A DNA stretch of 64,000 nt from Streptomyces clavuligerus (GTDB lineage Bacteria > Actinomycetota > Actinomycetes > Streptomycetales > Streptomycetaceae): the NCBI RefSeq assembly GCF_005519465.1, contig NZ_CP027858.1, positions 1,860,001 through 1,924,000 of the forward strand, read 5' to 3'. The notes beneath the pieces were generated by a model. That model saw nothing but the letters and a program-made list of their open reading frames with translations, was not told the DNA's origin and made no database searches. This document shows positions 8,862 to 16,133 of the stretch, piece by piece (the first letter of the stretch is position 1; every line of letters starts with the position of its first letter). The translations under genes were made by a program, and so were the position numbers.

Positions 8862-10058
8862 TCACTCGCCCGTCAGCGCGTCCAGCGCGTCCGCCAGGCG
8901 GTCGATCTCCTCTTCGGTGGTGTAGAAGTTCGCCGAGATCCGGAGCACCGGCCCGGGCGGCTGCTCGGCCACCGCGGCCTCGATCCGGAAGCGCTCCCAG
9001 AGCCCCCGGCGCAGCTCGGCCGCGTCGGTTCCCGGGGGCAGCCGGTAGGCCACCATGCCGCCGGACAGCTCCGGGGAGTCGGGGGTGAGGAGCGTGCGGC
9101 CCGGGCGGTCGGCGAGCAGGCGGCGCGCGTGGTCCGTCAGCTCGCGGCGGCGGGCGCGGATCGCCCCGGGGCCCAGCTCGGCCTGGAAGTCGATCGACTC
9201 CGGTGTGGCGAGCCAGGGGCAGATGTCCCGGGTCCCCTCGCATTCGAGTCTGCGCAGCCCGGGTGTGCTGCCGAAGCGGTCGCGCGCGGCCGGCGGGCCG
9301 CTGCCCTCCGGGGGCTCGTACGCCCAGCTCACCTGGGTGGGCTCCAGTTCTTCCAGGCGGCCGGGGGCGAGGTGGAGAAAGCCGACCCCGGTGGGGGCGA
9401 GCAGCCATTTGTGGCCGCTGCCCGCGTAGAAGTCGCAGGGGATCCGGGAGAGGTCGAGGTCGAGGAAGCCGGGTGCGTGGGCGCCGTCGACCACGGTGGT
9501 GATGCCCCGTGCGCGGGCCTCCTCGCACAGTTCGGCGGCGGGCAGGATCAGCCCGGTCGTGGAGACGACATGGCTGAAGAAGAACAGCCGGGTGCGCGGT
9601 CCCATCGCGGCGACCGCCGCCGCGGTGATCTCGGCCGGGTCCGAGGGCAGCTCGGGCAGCCGGAACGTCCTCAGCTCCAGGCCGTGCCGCCGGGCGACCC
9701 GCTCCCAGCACCAGCGCATGGGCGTGTACTCGTCGTCGCTGAGCAGGATCTCGCCGGGCGCTTCGAGGCGCAGTGACGACGCGACGAGGTTGACGGCGGC
9801 GGTGACGTTGGTGGCCAGGGCGAGGCGCAGCGGGTCCCCGCCGATGAGGCGGGCGAGGCTCTCCCGCGCCTGCCACAGCAGTGCGGGGACCTCGCGGAGC
9901 AGGAAGTCCATCGGCTCGGCCGCGAGATGGGCGCGGAAGCCGGTGACCCGCTCGAAGGCGCTGCGCGGCAGCGGTCCCCCGGAGCCGGTGTTGAGGTTGA
10001 CGACGGTGGGGTCGAGCAGCATACGGCCGCGGGCTTCTTCCCAGTCGGCTACCGCCAT
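8862..10058 (-). CDS. cefD: Isopenicillin N epimerase
   Basis: PLP-dependent enzyme that inverts the L-alpha-aminoadipyl side chain of isopenicillin N to give penicillin N, the CefE substrate. The 398 residues have the class V aminotransferase fold signature. D191 (V-V-D-G-A-H) should contact the pyridine nitrogen and K217 (S-G-H-K-W) should form the Schiff base. The ATG at 10058 has GGGAG about 10 bases upstream. It is the first gene of the leftward cefD-cefE-pcd unit and shares a 774-base bidirectional control region with cmcI, so the two arms of the late cephamycin pathway can be switched on together. Confidence 0.96.
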   Translation of the reverse strand: MAVADWEEARGRMLLDPTVVNLNTGSGGPLPRSAFERVTGFRAHLAAEPMDFLLREVPALLWQARESLARLIGGDPLRLALATNVTAAVNLVASSLRLEAPGEILLSDDEYTPMRWCWERVARRHGLELRTFRLPELPSDPAEITAAAVAAMGPRTRLFFFSHVVSTTGLILPAAELCEEARARGITTVVDGAHAPGFLDLDLSRIPCDFYAGSGHKWLLAPTGVGFLHLAPGRLEELEPTQVSWAYEPPEGSGPPAARDRFGSTPGLRRLECEGTRDICPWLATPESIDFQAELGPGAIRARRRELTDHARRLLADRPGRTLLTPDSPELSGGMVAYRLPPGTDAAELRRGLWERFRIEAAVAEQPPGPVLRISANFYTTEEEIDRLADALDALTGE

Positions 10059-10107
10059 GTCAACGCATCTCCCGCAAATCCAGAAGAACAGTCAATTCAG
10101 TGCAGCC

Positions 10108-10120
10108 ATCGAAATTCGAT
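10108..10120. promoter_or_regulatory. 13-bp odd palindrome upstream of cefD
   Basis: Arms atcgaa and ttcgat flank a single A, 50-62 bases before the cefD start codon. Its position would overlap the cefD promoter or leader, so a role as an operator is possible. No known consensus is matched. Confidence 0.35.
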
Positions 10121-10337
10121 CGGCCCGATGCAGCGTAGCAGTCATGACTCGATCTCGAACAGGAAGATTTTCTGTCCGCTTCGGAAAAATAGCGAAGAGA
10201 TTCTGAAGACCAGCCGAAGAGCACTTCAAGAGTCCTGTCGTCCAGCATAGGTAGCCCACATTATGCAGTAAACCGTCCGGGCTGCTCGGCATTTGAATCT
10301 TTCGACCTTTTGTCCCGCTCCACAGGAGTTATCACCC

Positions 10338-10475
10338 ATGGGTGCACAACGGCGCCGCCCACGTCTCCGAGCTGCTAAAGCAGCAGGTCAGAGCGGGCTA
10401 GGCGTGCAGATTAGGCCATTTCATGACTCATTTTCCATCGATCTCAACTTCTGGTCGAGATCGATGGTTGCGTGA
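10338..10475 (+). CDS. Small ORF with lat-like translation start (45 codons), doubtful gene
   Basis: An ATG preceded by AGGAG at good spacing opens a 45-codon frame encoding a basic peptide (start M-G-A-Q-R-R-R-P-R). The start region is nearly the same as that of lat: from the AGGAG through ATGGG only one base differs. Against a real protein, third codon positions are not G/C-rich and the last quarter lies in an inverted repeat. It resembles nothing I recognise. It might be a leader peptide in the long cmcI 5' region, a remnant of a duplicated lat start, or chance. Confidence 0.25.
   Translation: MGAQRRRPRLRAAKAAGQSGLGVQIRPFHDSFSIDLNFWSRSMVA
10435..10467. terminator. Perfect 11-bp inverted repeat, possible attenuator or operator
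   Basis: Arms 10435-10445 and 10457-10467 are perfectly complementary with an 11-base loop. They lie at the end of the small ORF and upstream of the 11-bp unit array. With only moderate G/C it is a weaker hairpin than the cluster's other terminators, so an operator or attenuator function is as likely as termination. Confidence 0.4.
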
Positions 10476-10598
10476 TGCATGCGGCACCTGGACCACATCT
10501 TGTAAAGGCCGTGATCACCGGGTCTTGACAGTTCCTTCACCGGCCTGGAGTGTACTGTCCAGAGCGGCGCCTGACACTGGTTCATACCTCTGTCGCCC

Positions 10599-10664
10599 GA
10601 CCGCCGATCGACCGCCGGCGGACCATCAATCGATGGTCGTCCGATCGCCGCACGATCACTGATC
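10599..10664 (+). repeat. Six contiguous 11-bp units beginning GAC/GAT (SARP-like array)
   Basis: The 66 bases divide exactly into six 11-mers that all start with GA followed by C or T. The first seven bases of each are gaccgcc, gaccgcc, gaccatc, gatggtc, gatcgcc and gatcact. Eleven-base spacing of heptamers is the known layout for operators of SARP activators, the family of CcaR. The array lies 169-234 bases before the cmcI start. Regularity is seen directly; binding by CcaR is inferred. Units three and four also form a 7-bp inverted repeat (10621-10627 with 10632-10638). Confidence 0.6.
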
Positions 10665-10702
10665 AAGCCCTGCCCCACCCCGGCGCAAAAATTATCCGCC
10701 GG

Positions 10703-10730
10703 GTCATCACGCGTCATCACCACGTAATTC
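10703..10730 (+). promoter_or_regulatory. Possible cmcI promoter: gtcatcac direct repeat and TAATTC box
   Basis: The octamer gtcatcac occurs twice (10703-10710 and 10713-10720), followed five bases later by TAATTC (10725-10730), a possible -10 box. Transcription would then begin about 95 bases before cmcI. SARP-type promoters have direct repeats just upstream of the -10 box and lack a good -35, which fits. Not more than a candidate. Confidence 0.35.
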
Positions 10731-10832
10731 GGGACGGGAATACCCTGCCGCATTCCCGCCGGGGCGGCCCGGTGGGGCGGCTCCCCTCCCGCAGGCGCGG
10801 CGGTGCCCGTCGCACACTCAAGGAAGAGGGCA

Positions 10833-11543
10833 ATGAACGACTACTCTCGTCAGAACTTCCTGGATCTGAACCTGTTCCGGGGTCTGGGTGAGGACCCGGC
10901 CTATCACCCTCCCGTCCTGACGGACCGGCCGCGTGACTGGCCCCTCGACCGCTGGGCCGAGGCCCCGCGCGACCTCGGCTACTCGGACTTCTCCCCGTAC
11001 CAGTGGCGCGGGCTGCGGATGCTCAAGGACCCCGACACCCAGGCCGTCTACCACGACATGCTCTGGGAGCTGCGCCCGCGCACCATCGTGGAGCTGGGTG
11101 TGTACAACGGCGGCTCGCTGGCCTGGTTCCGCGATCTCACCAAGATCATGGGGATCGACTGCCAGGTCATCGGCATCGACCGGGACCTGTCCCGATGTCA
11201 GATCCCCGCGTCCGACATGGAGAACATCACCCTGCACCAGGGCGACTGCTCCGACCTCACGACCTTCGAGCACCTGCGGGAGATGGCCCACCCGCTGATC
11301 TTCATCGACGACGCCCACGCCAACACCTTCAACATCATGAAGTGGGCGGTCGACCATCTCCTCGAAGAGGGCGACTACTTCATCATCGAGGACATGATCC
11401 CGTACTGGTACCGGTACGCCCCGCAGCTTCTCTCCGAGTACCTCGGCGCCTTCCGCGACGTCCTGTCCATGGACATGCTGTACGCGAACGCCAGCTCGCA
11501 GCTCGACCGCGGCGTCCTCCGCCGAGTGGCGGCCAAGCAGTAG
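10833..11543 (+). CDS. cmcI: Cephalosporin 7-alpha-hydroxylase/methoxylation component CmcI
   Basis: With CmcJ it introduces the 7-alpha-methoxy group that makes the product a cephamycin. The 236-residue length is that of the structurally characterised protein, which has a SAM-dependent methyltransferase-like fold. The glycine-rich E-L-G-V-Y-N-G-G-S loop (residues 87-95) is the SAM site. D160, E186 and D187 match the recalled magnesium ligands. ATG at 10833 follows GGAAGAGG. It heads the rightward unit cmcI-cmcJ-cefF-cmcH, with cmcJ 48 bases on. Which partner performs hydroxylation and which methylation has been debated; the fold argues that CmcI supplies the methyl transfer. Confidence 0.95.
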   Translation: MNDYSRQNFLDLNLFRGLGEDPAYHPPVLTDRPRDWPLDRWAEAPRDLGYSDFSPYQWRGLRMLKDPDTQAVYHDMLWELRPRTIVELGVYNGGSLAWFRDLTKIMGIDCQVIGIDRDLSRCQIPASDMENITLHQGDCSDLTTFEHLREMAHPLIFIDDAHANTFNIMKWAVDHLLEEGDYFIIEDMIPYWYRYAPQLLSEYLGAFRDVLSMDMLYANASSQLDRGVLRRVAAKQ

Positions 11544-11591
11544 CCACCCCAGGCCCGGCGCGTCCGTCCACGGCTCAGGGAAGAGGTGGCC

Positions 11592-12524
11592 ATGCCGACC
11601 GTATCGAGTCTCCTGTACTACAGCGCACCGCTCACGCCGGGAGGACGGGACGACGACTGGTGCATCGACGCCGTCTCCCGGCCGCCCGAGGCGCTCTTCA
11701 ACTTCCGCAAGGTCCCGCACCGGACCGCCGTCACCGATGTGCGCGACGGCACCGTCTCCCCGACCCTCGACGGGATGGGCTTCGAGATGGCCGTCGCGCC
11801 CACCCGGGCGGACCAGCGGGCCCTGCTGGAGGGCTCGGCGCCGGCCGTCGAGCGGTACCAGCGGGAGACCGAAGAGCTGCTGACCGGGCTGACCGGTGCC
11901 GACGCGGTGGAGTTCTTCGACGTCACCCTGCGGCGGGAACATGGGGACGCCCCCGCCGACCCGGCCCATCAGTCGCCGCATCTGCGGGTGCACGTCGACC
12001 AGAGCCCGCGGAGCGCCTGGGCCAGGGCCGTGGACACCGCGGGGCCCGGCCGCCGCTTCAGCCGGTTCCAGATCATCAATGTCTGGCGCCCGCTGATCGA
12101 GCCCGTCCGCAACTTCCCCCTCGCGCTGTGCGACTACCGGTCCCTGGACCCCGCCGCCGATCTGGTGGTCACCCGGCTGGACTTCCCCGCCTGGCTCAAG
12201 GACCGCGAGAACTACTCCGTGCGGCACAACCCCGGCCACCGCTGGTACCACTGGGGGGCGCTCTCGCCCGACGAGGCGCTGATCTTCAAGTGCTACGACA
12301 GCGCGAGCCTCGGTCTGGCCCGCACGGGCCACGGCCCCGAGGACGACGGCACCGCCGGCGACGGCACGGACGCCGGCGGGCGGGCGGCAGCAGGGCCGCG
12401 GCGCGGCGGCCTCGTCGACACCGCCGGGCTCAGTCCGCACACGGCCTTCTTCGACGAGGAGGGGCCCACCACCGGACATCTGCGCATTTCTCTGGAAATG
12501 CGCGCTCTTATCTTTCACGACTGA
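11592..12524 (+). CDS. cmcJ: Cephalosporin 7-alpha-methoxylation component CmcJ
   Basis: Partner of CmcI in 7-alpha-methoxylation of the cephem nucleus, probably the hydroxylating or CmcI-activating subunit. The 310 residues carry no textbook cofactor motif; a conserved-looking H-R-W-Y-H-W stretch lies near residue 217 and a low-complexity Gly/Asp-rich loop at about 250-270. Start choice: the ATG at 11592 has GAGGTGG just upstream; a GTG two codons earlier is possible. It lies between cmcI and cefF in the same direction. A hairpin follows the stop codon, so read-through into cefF may be partial. Assignment is by recognition of the family and neighbourhood. Confidence 0.92.
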   Translation: MPTVSSLLYYSAPLTPGGRDDDWCIDAVSRPPEALFNFRKVPHRTAVTDVRDGTVSPTLDGMGFEMAVAPTRADQRALLEGSAPAVERYQRETEELLTGLTGADAVEFFDVTLRREHGDAPADPAHQSPHLRVHVDQSPRSAWARAVDTAGPGRRFSRFQIINVWRPLIEPVRNFPLALCDYRSLDPAADLVVTRLDFPAWLKDRENYSVRHNPGHRWYHWGALSPDEALIFKCYDSASLGLARTGHGPEDDGTAGDGTDAGGRAAAGPRRGGLVDTAGLSPHTAFFDEEGPTTGHLRISLEMRALIFHD

Positions 12525-12555
12525 CGACCGAACGTCGATCCGGCAGCCGAGAACA

Positions 12556-12589
12556 CCCCCGACGGCCGACGCCGAGGGGCCGTCGGGGG
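12556..12589 (+). terminator. Hairpin between cmcJ and cefF
   Basis: A perfect 12-bp inverted repeat (12556-12567 and 12578-12589) with a 10-base loop sits in the 96-base gap between cmcJ and cefF. It may attenuate transcription into cefF-cmcH or protect the cmcI-cmcJ message end. Confidence 0.6.
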
Positions 12590-12620
12590 CGCCAGGACAG
12601 CTTCGAAGGAGCAGGGGAAC

Positions 12621-13577
12621 ATGGCGGACACGCCCGTACCGATCTTCAACCTCGCCGCACTGCGGGAAGGCGCCGATCAGGAGAAGTTCCGCGAGTGCGT
12701 GACCGGGATGGGGGTCTTCTACCTCACCGGGTACGGCGCCGGGGAGAAGGACCACCGGCTGGCCACGGACACGGCGATGGACTTCTTCGCGAACGGCACC
12801 GAGGCCGAGAAGGCGGCCGTGACCACGGACGTCCCGACCATGCGGCGCGGCTACTCCGCGCTGGAGGCCGAGAGCACCGCCCAGGTGACCAGGACCGGTT
12901 CCTACACGGACTACTCGATGTCCTTCTCCATGGGCATCTCGGGCAACGTCTTCCCCTCGCCGGAGTTCGAGCGGGTGTGGACGGAGTACTTCGACAAGCT
13001 CTACGCGGCGGCCCAGGAGACGGCGCGGCTGGTGCTGACCGCGAGCGGCGGCTATGACGCGGAGATCGTCGGAAGCCTGGACGAGCTGCTGGACGCCGAC
13101 CCCGTGCTGCGGCTGCGGTACTTCCCCGAGGTGCCCGAGCACCGGTCCGCCGAGCACGAGCCGCGCCGGATGGCCCCGCACTACGACCTGTCGATCATCA
13201 CCTTCATCCACCAGACGCCGTGCGCCAACGGCTTCGTCAGCCTCCAGGCCGAGATCGGCGGCGAACTGGTGAGCCTGCCCGTCGTGGAGGACGCCGTCGT
13301 CGTGATGTGCGGCGCGATGGCCCCGCTGGCGACCCAGGGCGCGCTGCCCGCGCCCCGGCACCACGTCCGGTCCCCCGGCGCCGGTATGCGCGAGGGCAGC
13401 GACCGCACGTCGAGCGTCTTCTTCCTGCGCCCCACGACCGACTTCTCGTTCTCGGTGGCCAAGGCCCGCAGCTACGGCCTCGCCGTCGACCTCGACATGG
13501 AGACGGCCACCTTCGGCGACTGGATCGGCACCAACTACGTCACCATGCACGCGAAGAACGAGCCGCAGGCCGGATGA
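12621..13577 (+). CDS. cefF: Deacetylcephalosporin C synthase (DAOC hydroxylase)
   Basis: Fe(II)/2-oxoglutarate oxygenase that hydroxylates the 3-methyl group of DAOC to give deacetylcephalosporin C, the substrate for CmcH. The product is 318 residues. Iron ligands by alignment with CefE are H187, D189 (P-H-Y-D) and H247 (P-R-H-H), with R262 and S264 (R-T-S) for 2-oxoglutarate. It is collinear with CefE and shares long blocks such as V-P-T-M-R-R-G and [14 protein letters not shown], so the two are paralogues that now sit in opposite arms of the cluster. ATG at 12621 has a GAAGGAG site; cmcH follows after 75 bases. Confidence 0.96.
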   Translation: MADTPVPIFNLAALREGADQEKFRECVTGMGVFYLTGYGAGEKDHRLATDTAMDFFANGTEAEKAAVTTDVPTMRRGYSALEAESTAQVTRTGSYTDYSMSFSMGISGNVFPSPEFERVWTEYFDKLYAAAQETARLVLTASGGYDAEIVGSLDELLDADPVLRLRYFPEVPEHRSAEHEPRRMAPHYDLSIITFIHQTPCANGFVSLQAEIGGELVSLPVVEDAVVVMCGAMAPLATQGALPAPRHHVRSPGAGMREGSDRTSSVFFLRPTTDFSFSVAKARSYGLAVDLDMETATFGDWIGTNYVTMHAKNEPQAG

Positions 13578-13652
13578 GCAGTCCTGACACCACGGTGGGG
13601 ATCGGAACACGGACGGCCGCCGACGGCGGCCGAAGGCGCTGGAAGGACAGAC

Positions 13653-15218
13653 ATGCTCGTCGTTGCATTCAAGCCGGGACATGACGGAGCGGTCGCCGCG
13701 ATCGACGACCGCCGGCTGCTCTACTCGCTGGAGTCGGAGAAGGACTCCCGGCCGCGCTACTCGACGCTGCTGCCGACGACCTTCCTCGACATCGCCGAAC
13801 GCCTCGGCGCGATCCCGGACGTCGTGGCGCTCGGCGGCTGGGCCGACCTGCGTCCGCGCGGTGTCGTGTACACGGGCGCCGGATACGAGGGCACCCAGGA
13901 ACCCACCGTCACCACCTCGCGCTTCTTCGGCAAGGAGGTGAAGTTCTTCACCTCCACGCACGAGCGCTCGCACATCTACATGGCGCTGGGCATGGCCCCG
14001 AAGGACGGCGCCCCGCTGAAGAGCGTGCTCGTCTGGGAGGGGGACGTGGGCGCGTTCTACCTCGTCGACTCCGAGCACCGGATCATCCGGACGATTCCGG
14101 TGATGACGGGACCCGGGGCGCGCTACTCCTTCCTCTTCGGGCTCGCCGACCCGACCTTCCCGGACACCGGCGGCAAGCCGCGGCTGAACGACGCGGGCAA
14201 GCTGATGGCCCTGGCGGCGTTCGGCGACTCGGCCGACGCGAGCCCCGACATCCGGCATGTCGTCGAGCGCGTCCTGAAGCAGGACTCCATGTATCCGGCG
14301 CCGAAGGCCGAGTACCGGGACTCCGTGCTGCACAACGCGGGCGTCGAGTCGGAGGAGTGCAAGATCGCCGCCGCGTTGCTGACCGAGCGGCTCTTCGAGA
14401 CCTTCGCGGAGGTCGCCCGGCGCGAACTGCCCGAGGGCACCCCCCTCTACATCTCCGGCGGCTGCGGGCTGAACTGCGACTGGAACAGCCAGTGGGCCCA
14501 GCTCGGCCACTTCTCCTCGGTCTTCGTGGCGCCCTGCACCAATGACTCGGGCTCGGCGCTGGGCACCGCGATCGACGCGCTCACCACGTTCACGGGCGAC
14601 CCCCATATCGACTGGAACGTCTACAGCGGTCTGGAGTTCGTCCACGACACCCGGCCCGACCCGGCCCGCTGGGAATCCGTCCCGCTCGACCACGCCGCGC
14701 TGTCCTCGGCGCTCGCGGCCGGGCGGGTCGTCGCCTGGGTGCAGGGCCGCTGGGAGATCGGCCCGCGCGCGCTGGGCAACCGGTCCCTGCTGGCCGAGGC
14801 GTTCAGCTCGGCCAGCCGCGACCGGCTCAACACCGTCAAGATGCGGGAGGACTACCGGCCCATCGCCCCGGTCTGCCGGGTCGAGGACCTGGGGAAGGTC
14901 TTCCACGAGGACTTCGAGGACCCGCACATGCTGTACTTCCGGCGGGTCCGGGAGGAGAGCGGGGTACGGGCCGTGACCCATGTGGACGGCTCGGCGCGCT
15001 GTCAGACCGTCACCGGGACGAGCAATCCCGAGCTGCACCGGCTGCTGTCGGTGTTCGCCCAGGGGCAGGGCCTCGGTGTCCTGTGCAACACCTCGCTGAA
15101 CTTCAACGGCGACGGGTTCATCAACCGGATGTCCGACCTCGTTCGTTACTGCGAATGGCGCGAAATTCAGGACATGGTCGTCGGGGACACCTGGTACCGG
15201 CGAATAGCCGGTTCCTGA
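13653..15218 (+). CDS. cmcH: 3'-Hydroxymethylcephem O-carbamoyltransferase
   Basis: Transfers a carbamoyl group from carbamoyl phosphate to the 3'-hydroxymethyl of the cephem, a late cephamycin C step. The 521-residue protein belongs to the NodU/CmcH/TobZ family: an N-terminal Kae1-like ATPase domain starting L-V-V-A-F-K-P-G-H-D-G-A, with the H-E-R-S-H motif near residue 110, and a C-terminal YrdC-like domain from about residue 360 that contains G-P-R-A-L-G-N-R-S. Both domains look intact. ATG at 13653 has GGAAGGA upstream. Last gene of the cmcI-cmcJ-cefF-cmcH unit, followed by the long ccaR control region. Confidence 0.95.
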   Translation: MLVVAFKPGHDGAVAAIDDRRLLYSLESEKDSRPRYSTLLPTTFLDIAERLGAIPDVVALGGWADLRPRGVVYTGAGYEGTQEPTVTTSRFFGKEVKFFTSTHERSHIYMALGMAPKDGAPLKSVLVWEGDVGAFYLVDSEHRIIRTIPVMTGPGARYSFLFGLADPTFPDTGGKPRLNDAGKLMALAAFGDSADASPDIRHVVERVLKQDSMYPAPKAEYRDSVLHNAGVESEECKIAAALLTERLFETFAEVARRELPEGTPLYISGGCGLNCDWNSQWAQLGHFSSVFVAPCTNDSGSALGTAIDALTTFTGDPHIDWNVYSGLEFVHDTRPDPARWESVPLDHAALSSALAAGRVVAWVQGRWEIGPRALGNRSLLAEAFSSASRDRLNTVKMREDYRPIAPVCRVEDLGKVFHEDFEDPHMLYFRRVREESGVRAVTHVDGSARCQTVTGTSNPELHRLLSVFAQGQGLGVLCNTSLNFNGDGFINRMSDLVRYCEWREIQDMVVGDTWYRRIAGS

Positions 15219-15244
15219 GCCGTCCGCCCCGGGCCGCGCCCGGG

Positions 15245-15268
15245 AAAACCGACCCCGGGGTACGTTTT
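15245..15268. promoter_or_regulatory. ARE-like pseudo-palindrome (butyrolactone receptor site)
   Basis: The arms aaaaccgacccc and ggggtacgtttt are 10/12 matched as an inverted repeat, with A/T ends, an internal C-G-A-C / T-A-C-G pattern and a G/C centre. This is the shape of the autoregulatory elements bound by gamma-butyrolactone receptors. Its centre lies 877 bases before the ccaR start; literature recalled for S. clavuligerus places a Brp/ScaR-bound ARE box roughly 0.9 kb upstream of ccaR. The receptor gene is not in this window. Confidence 0.65.
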
Positions 15269-15290
15269 TCCCTCGCACCGAGGGAAGCAC

Positions 15291-15304
15291 GGACCCCGGG
15301 GTCC
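15291..15304. repeat. Perfect 14-bp palindrome ggaccccggggtcc
   Basis: It shares the 10-base core accccggggt with the ARE-like site, 41 bases downstream of it. It may be a second half-strength receptor site or part of the cmcH transcript end. Confidence 0.45.
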
Positions 15305-15362
15305 CGGCCGAACGGGAGAGGGGCGCCCGGAGCGGCCCGCCCGCGGGTCCGCCCGTTTCGAA

Positions 15363-15398
15363 CATATGCACGTGGGAGAGGTGACCGATACGCATATG
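15363..15398. repeat. Widely spaced inverted pair catatgc / gcatatg
   Basis: Arms 15363-15369 and 15392-15398 are perfectly complementary with 22 bases between them. They lie about 740-770 bases before ccaR, near where a distal ccaR transcription start has been reported (recalled). Possible operator. Confidence 0.35.
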
Positions 15399-15595
15399 CC
15401 GACGACATGAACGATTTCCGGTCGCCCGATCCCCGGCGCCGGGAAACCCTCCGAGACCCTTCTCCGCCACCGGGAAAACGGGAAAGCGGCGGACCGGCGA
15501 CATCGGTGCGCACCCTCCGCGAAGAAGGGCGGACACCACCGCAGAACACCGGAAAGCAACGCCCTTCAGACGGGGAACGAACGGGGGAACCACAG

Positions 15596-15733
15596 ATGAC
15601 AACGCCCCCTTGTCCAGACCAATTCTCTTCCTGCTCCAGGCATTTCATCCCCGTCACCGAAGGCATCGCACACACGTATCTCCGCGTGATTGACGGCAGC
15701 TTTTATGGGCTTCCCGGGAATCCGGCCAACTGA
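15596..15733 (+). CDS. Doubtful small ORF (45 codons) in the ccaR leader
   Basis: ATG with a GGGGGAA stretch 6 bases upstream opens a 45-codon frame (start M-T-T-P-P-C-P-D) that ends before the proximal ccaR region. Codon third positions are mixed and no similarity is recognised. If ccaR is transcribed from a distal start, this would be an upstream ORF in its leader; otherwise it is chance. Confidence 0.2.
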   Translation: MTTPPCPDQFSSCSRHFIPVTEGIAHTYLRVIDGSFYGLPGNPAN

Positions 15734-16133
15734 TTGCAGATTCCACCATTCCGGAGGTTTGCCGAGGATTTCCGGACTGTCGCCCGCCGAGCCCCCCGTC
15801 CCCACCCCGGCGCGGGCCGCGGCTTCCGCTTCCCCATCGGATCCGCCCAGGTCCGGGGGGTAGGGAGGGGAGAGTCCGACAGCCCCGTCGACGTCCCTTC
15901 CCACAGCCTTCCCACCCACCCGTCCCGACTCGCCGTGAAGCCCCGGGTTCTTCCGGGTTCACCGAGGCTGTCCCAAATCGTCCATGCCTTGAGGGTCCCG
16001 CTGCGTGATCGAACCGTAACCCTTGGAATTTCTGTGGATTAAGCGTAAACATGGGTGCCGACACCAAGGATTACGCCGAAGCCATGTCCACCCCTCTCGG
16101 CGAGGGCGTGGTTCCTTCACAAGGGGGACCGCC

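Larger units (their letters stand above)
10059..10832. promoter_or_regulatory. Bidirectional cefD/cmcI control region
   Basis: This 774-base divergent intergenic region is markedly richer in A and T than its flanks. It carries several features given separately: a palindrome close to cefD, a small ORF, an 11-bp inverted repeat, an array of 11-bp units, and a short direct repeat next to a possible -10 box. A TTGACA hexamer lies at 10525-10530, but I see no well-spaced -10 partner. The CcaR activator is known to bind the cefD-cmcI promoter in S. clavuligerus (recalled). The exact site used is an inference here. Confidence 0.75.
15219..16133. promoter_or_regulatory. Long ccaR upstream control region
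   Basis: This 915-base gene-poor stretch separates cmcH from ccaR. It contains the autoregulator-type pseudo-palindrome at 15245-15268, a 7-bp hairpin (15268-15274 with 15280-15286), a 14-bp palindrome, a widely spaced catatgc/gcatatg pair and a doubtful small ORF, each noted separately. CcaR is known to have several transcription starts and to be autoregulated (recalled), which fits such a long leader. Base composition falls toward 15600-15780. I could not place a -10/-35 pair with confidence. Confidence 0.7.

Noticed and set aside
10818..15602. A minus-strand open frame of about 1,590 codons opposite cmcI-cmcJ-cefF-cmcH
   Set aside because: High G/C removes stop codons from the antisense frame. 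The sense genes are unequivocal.
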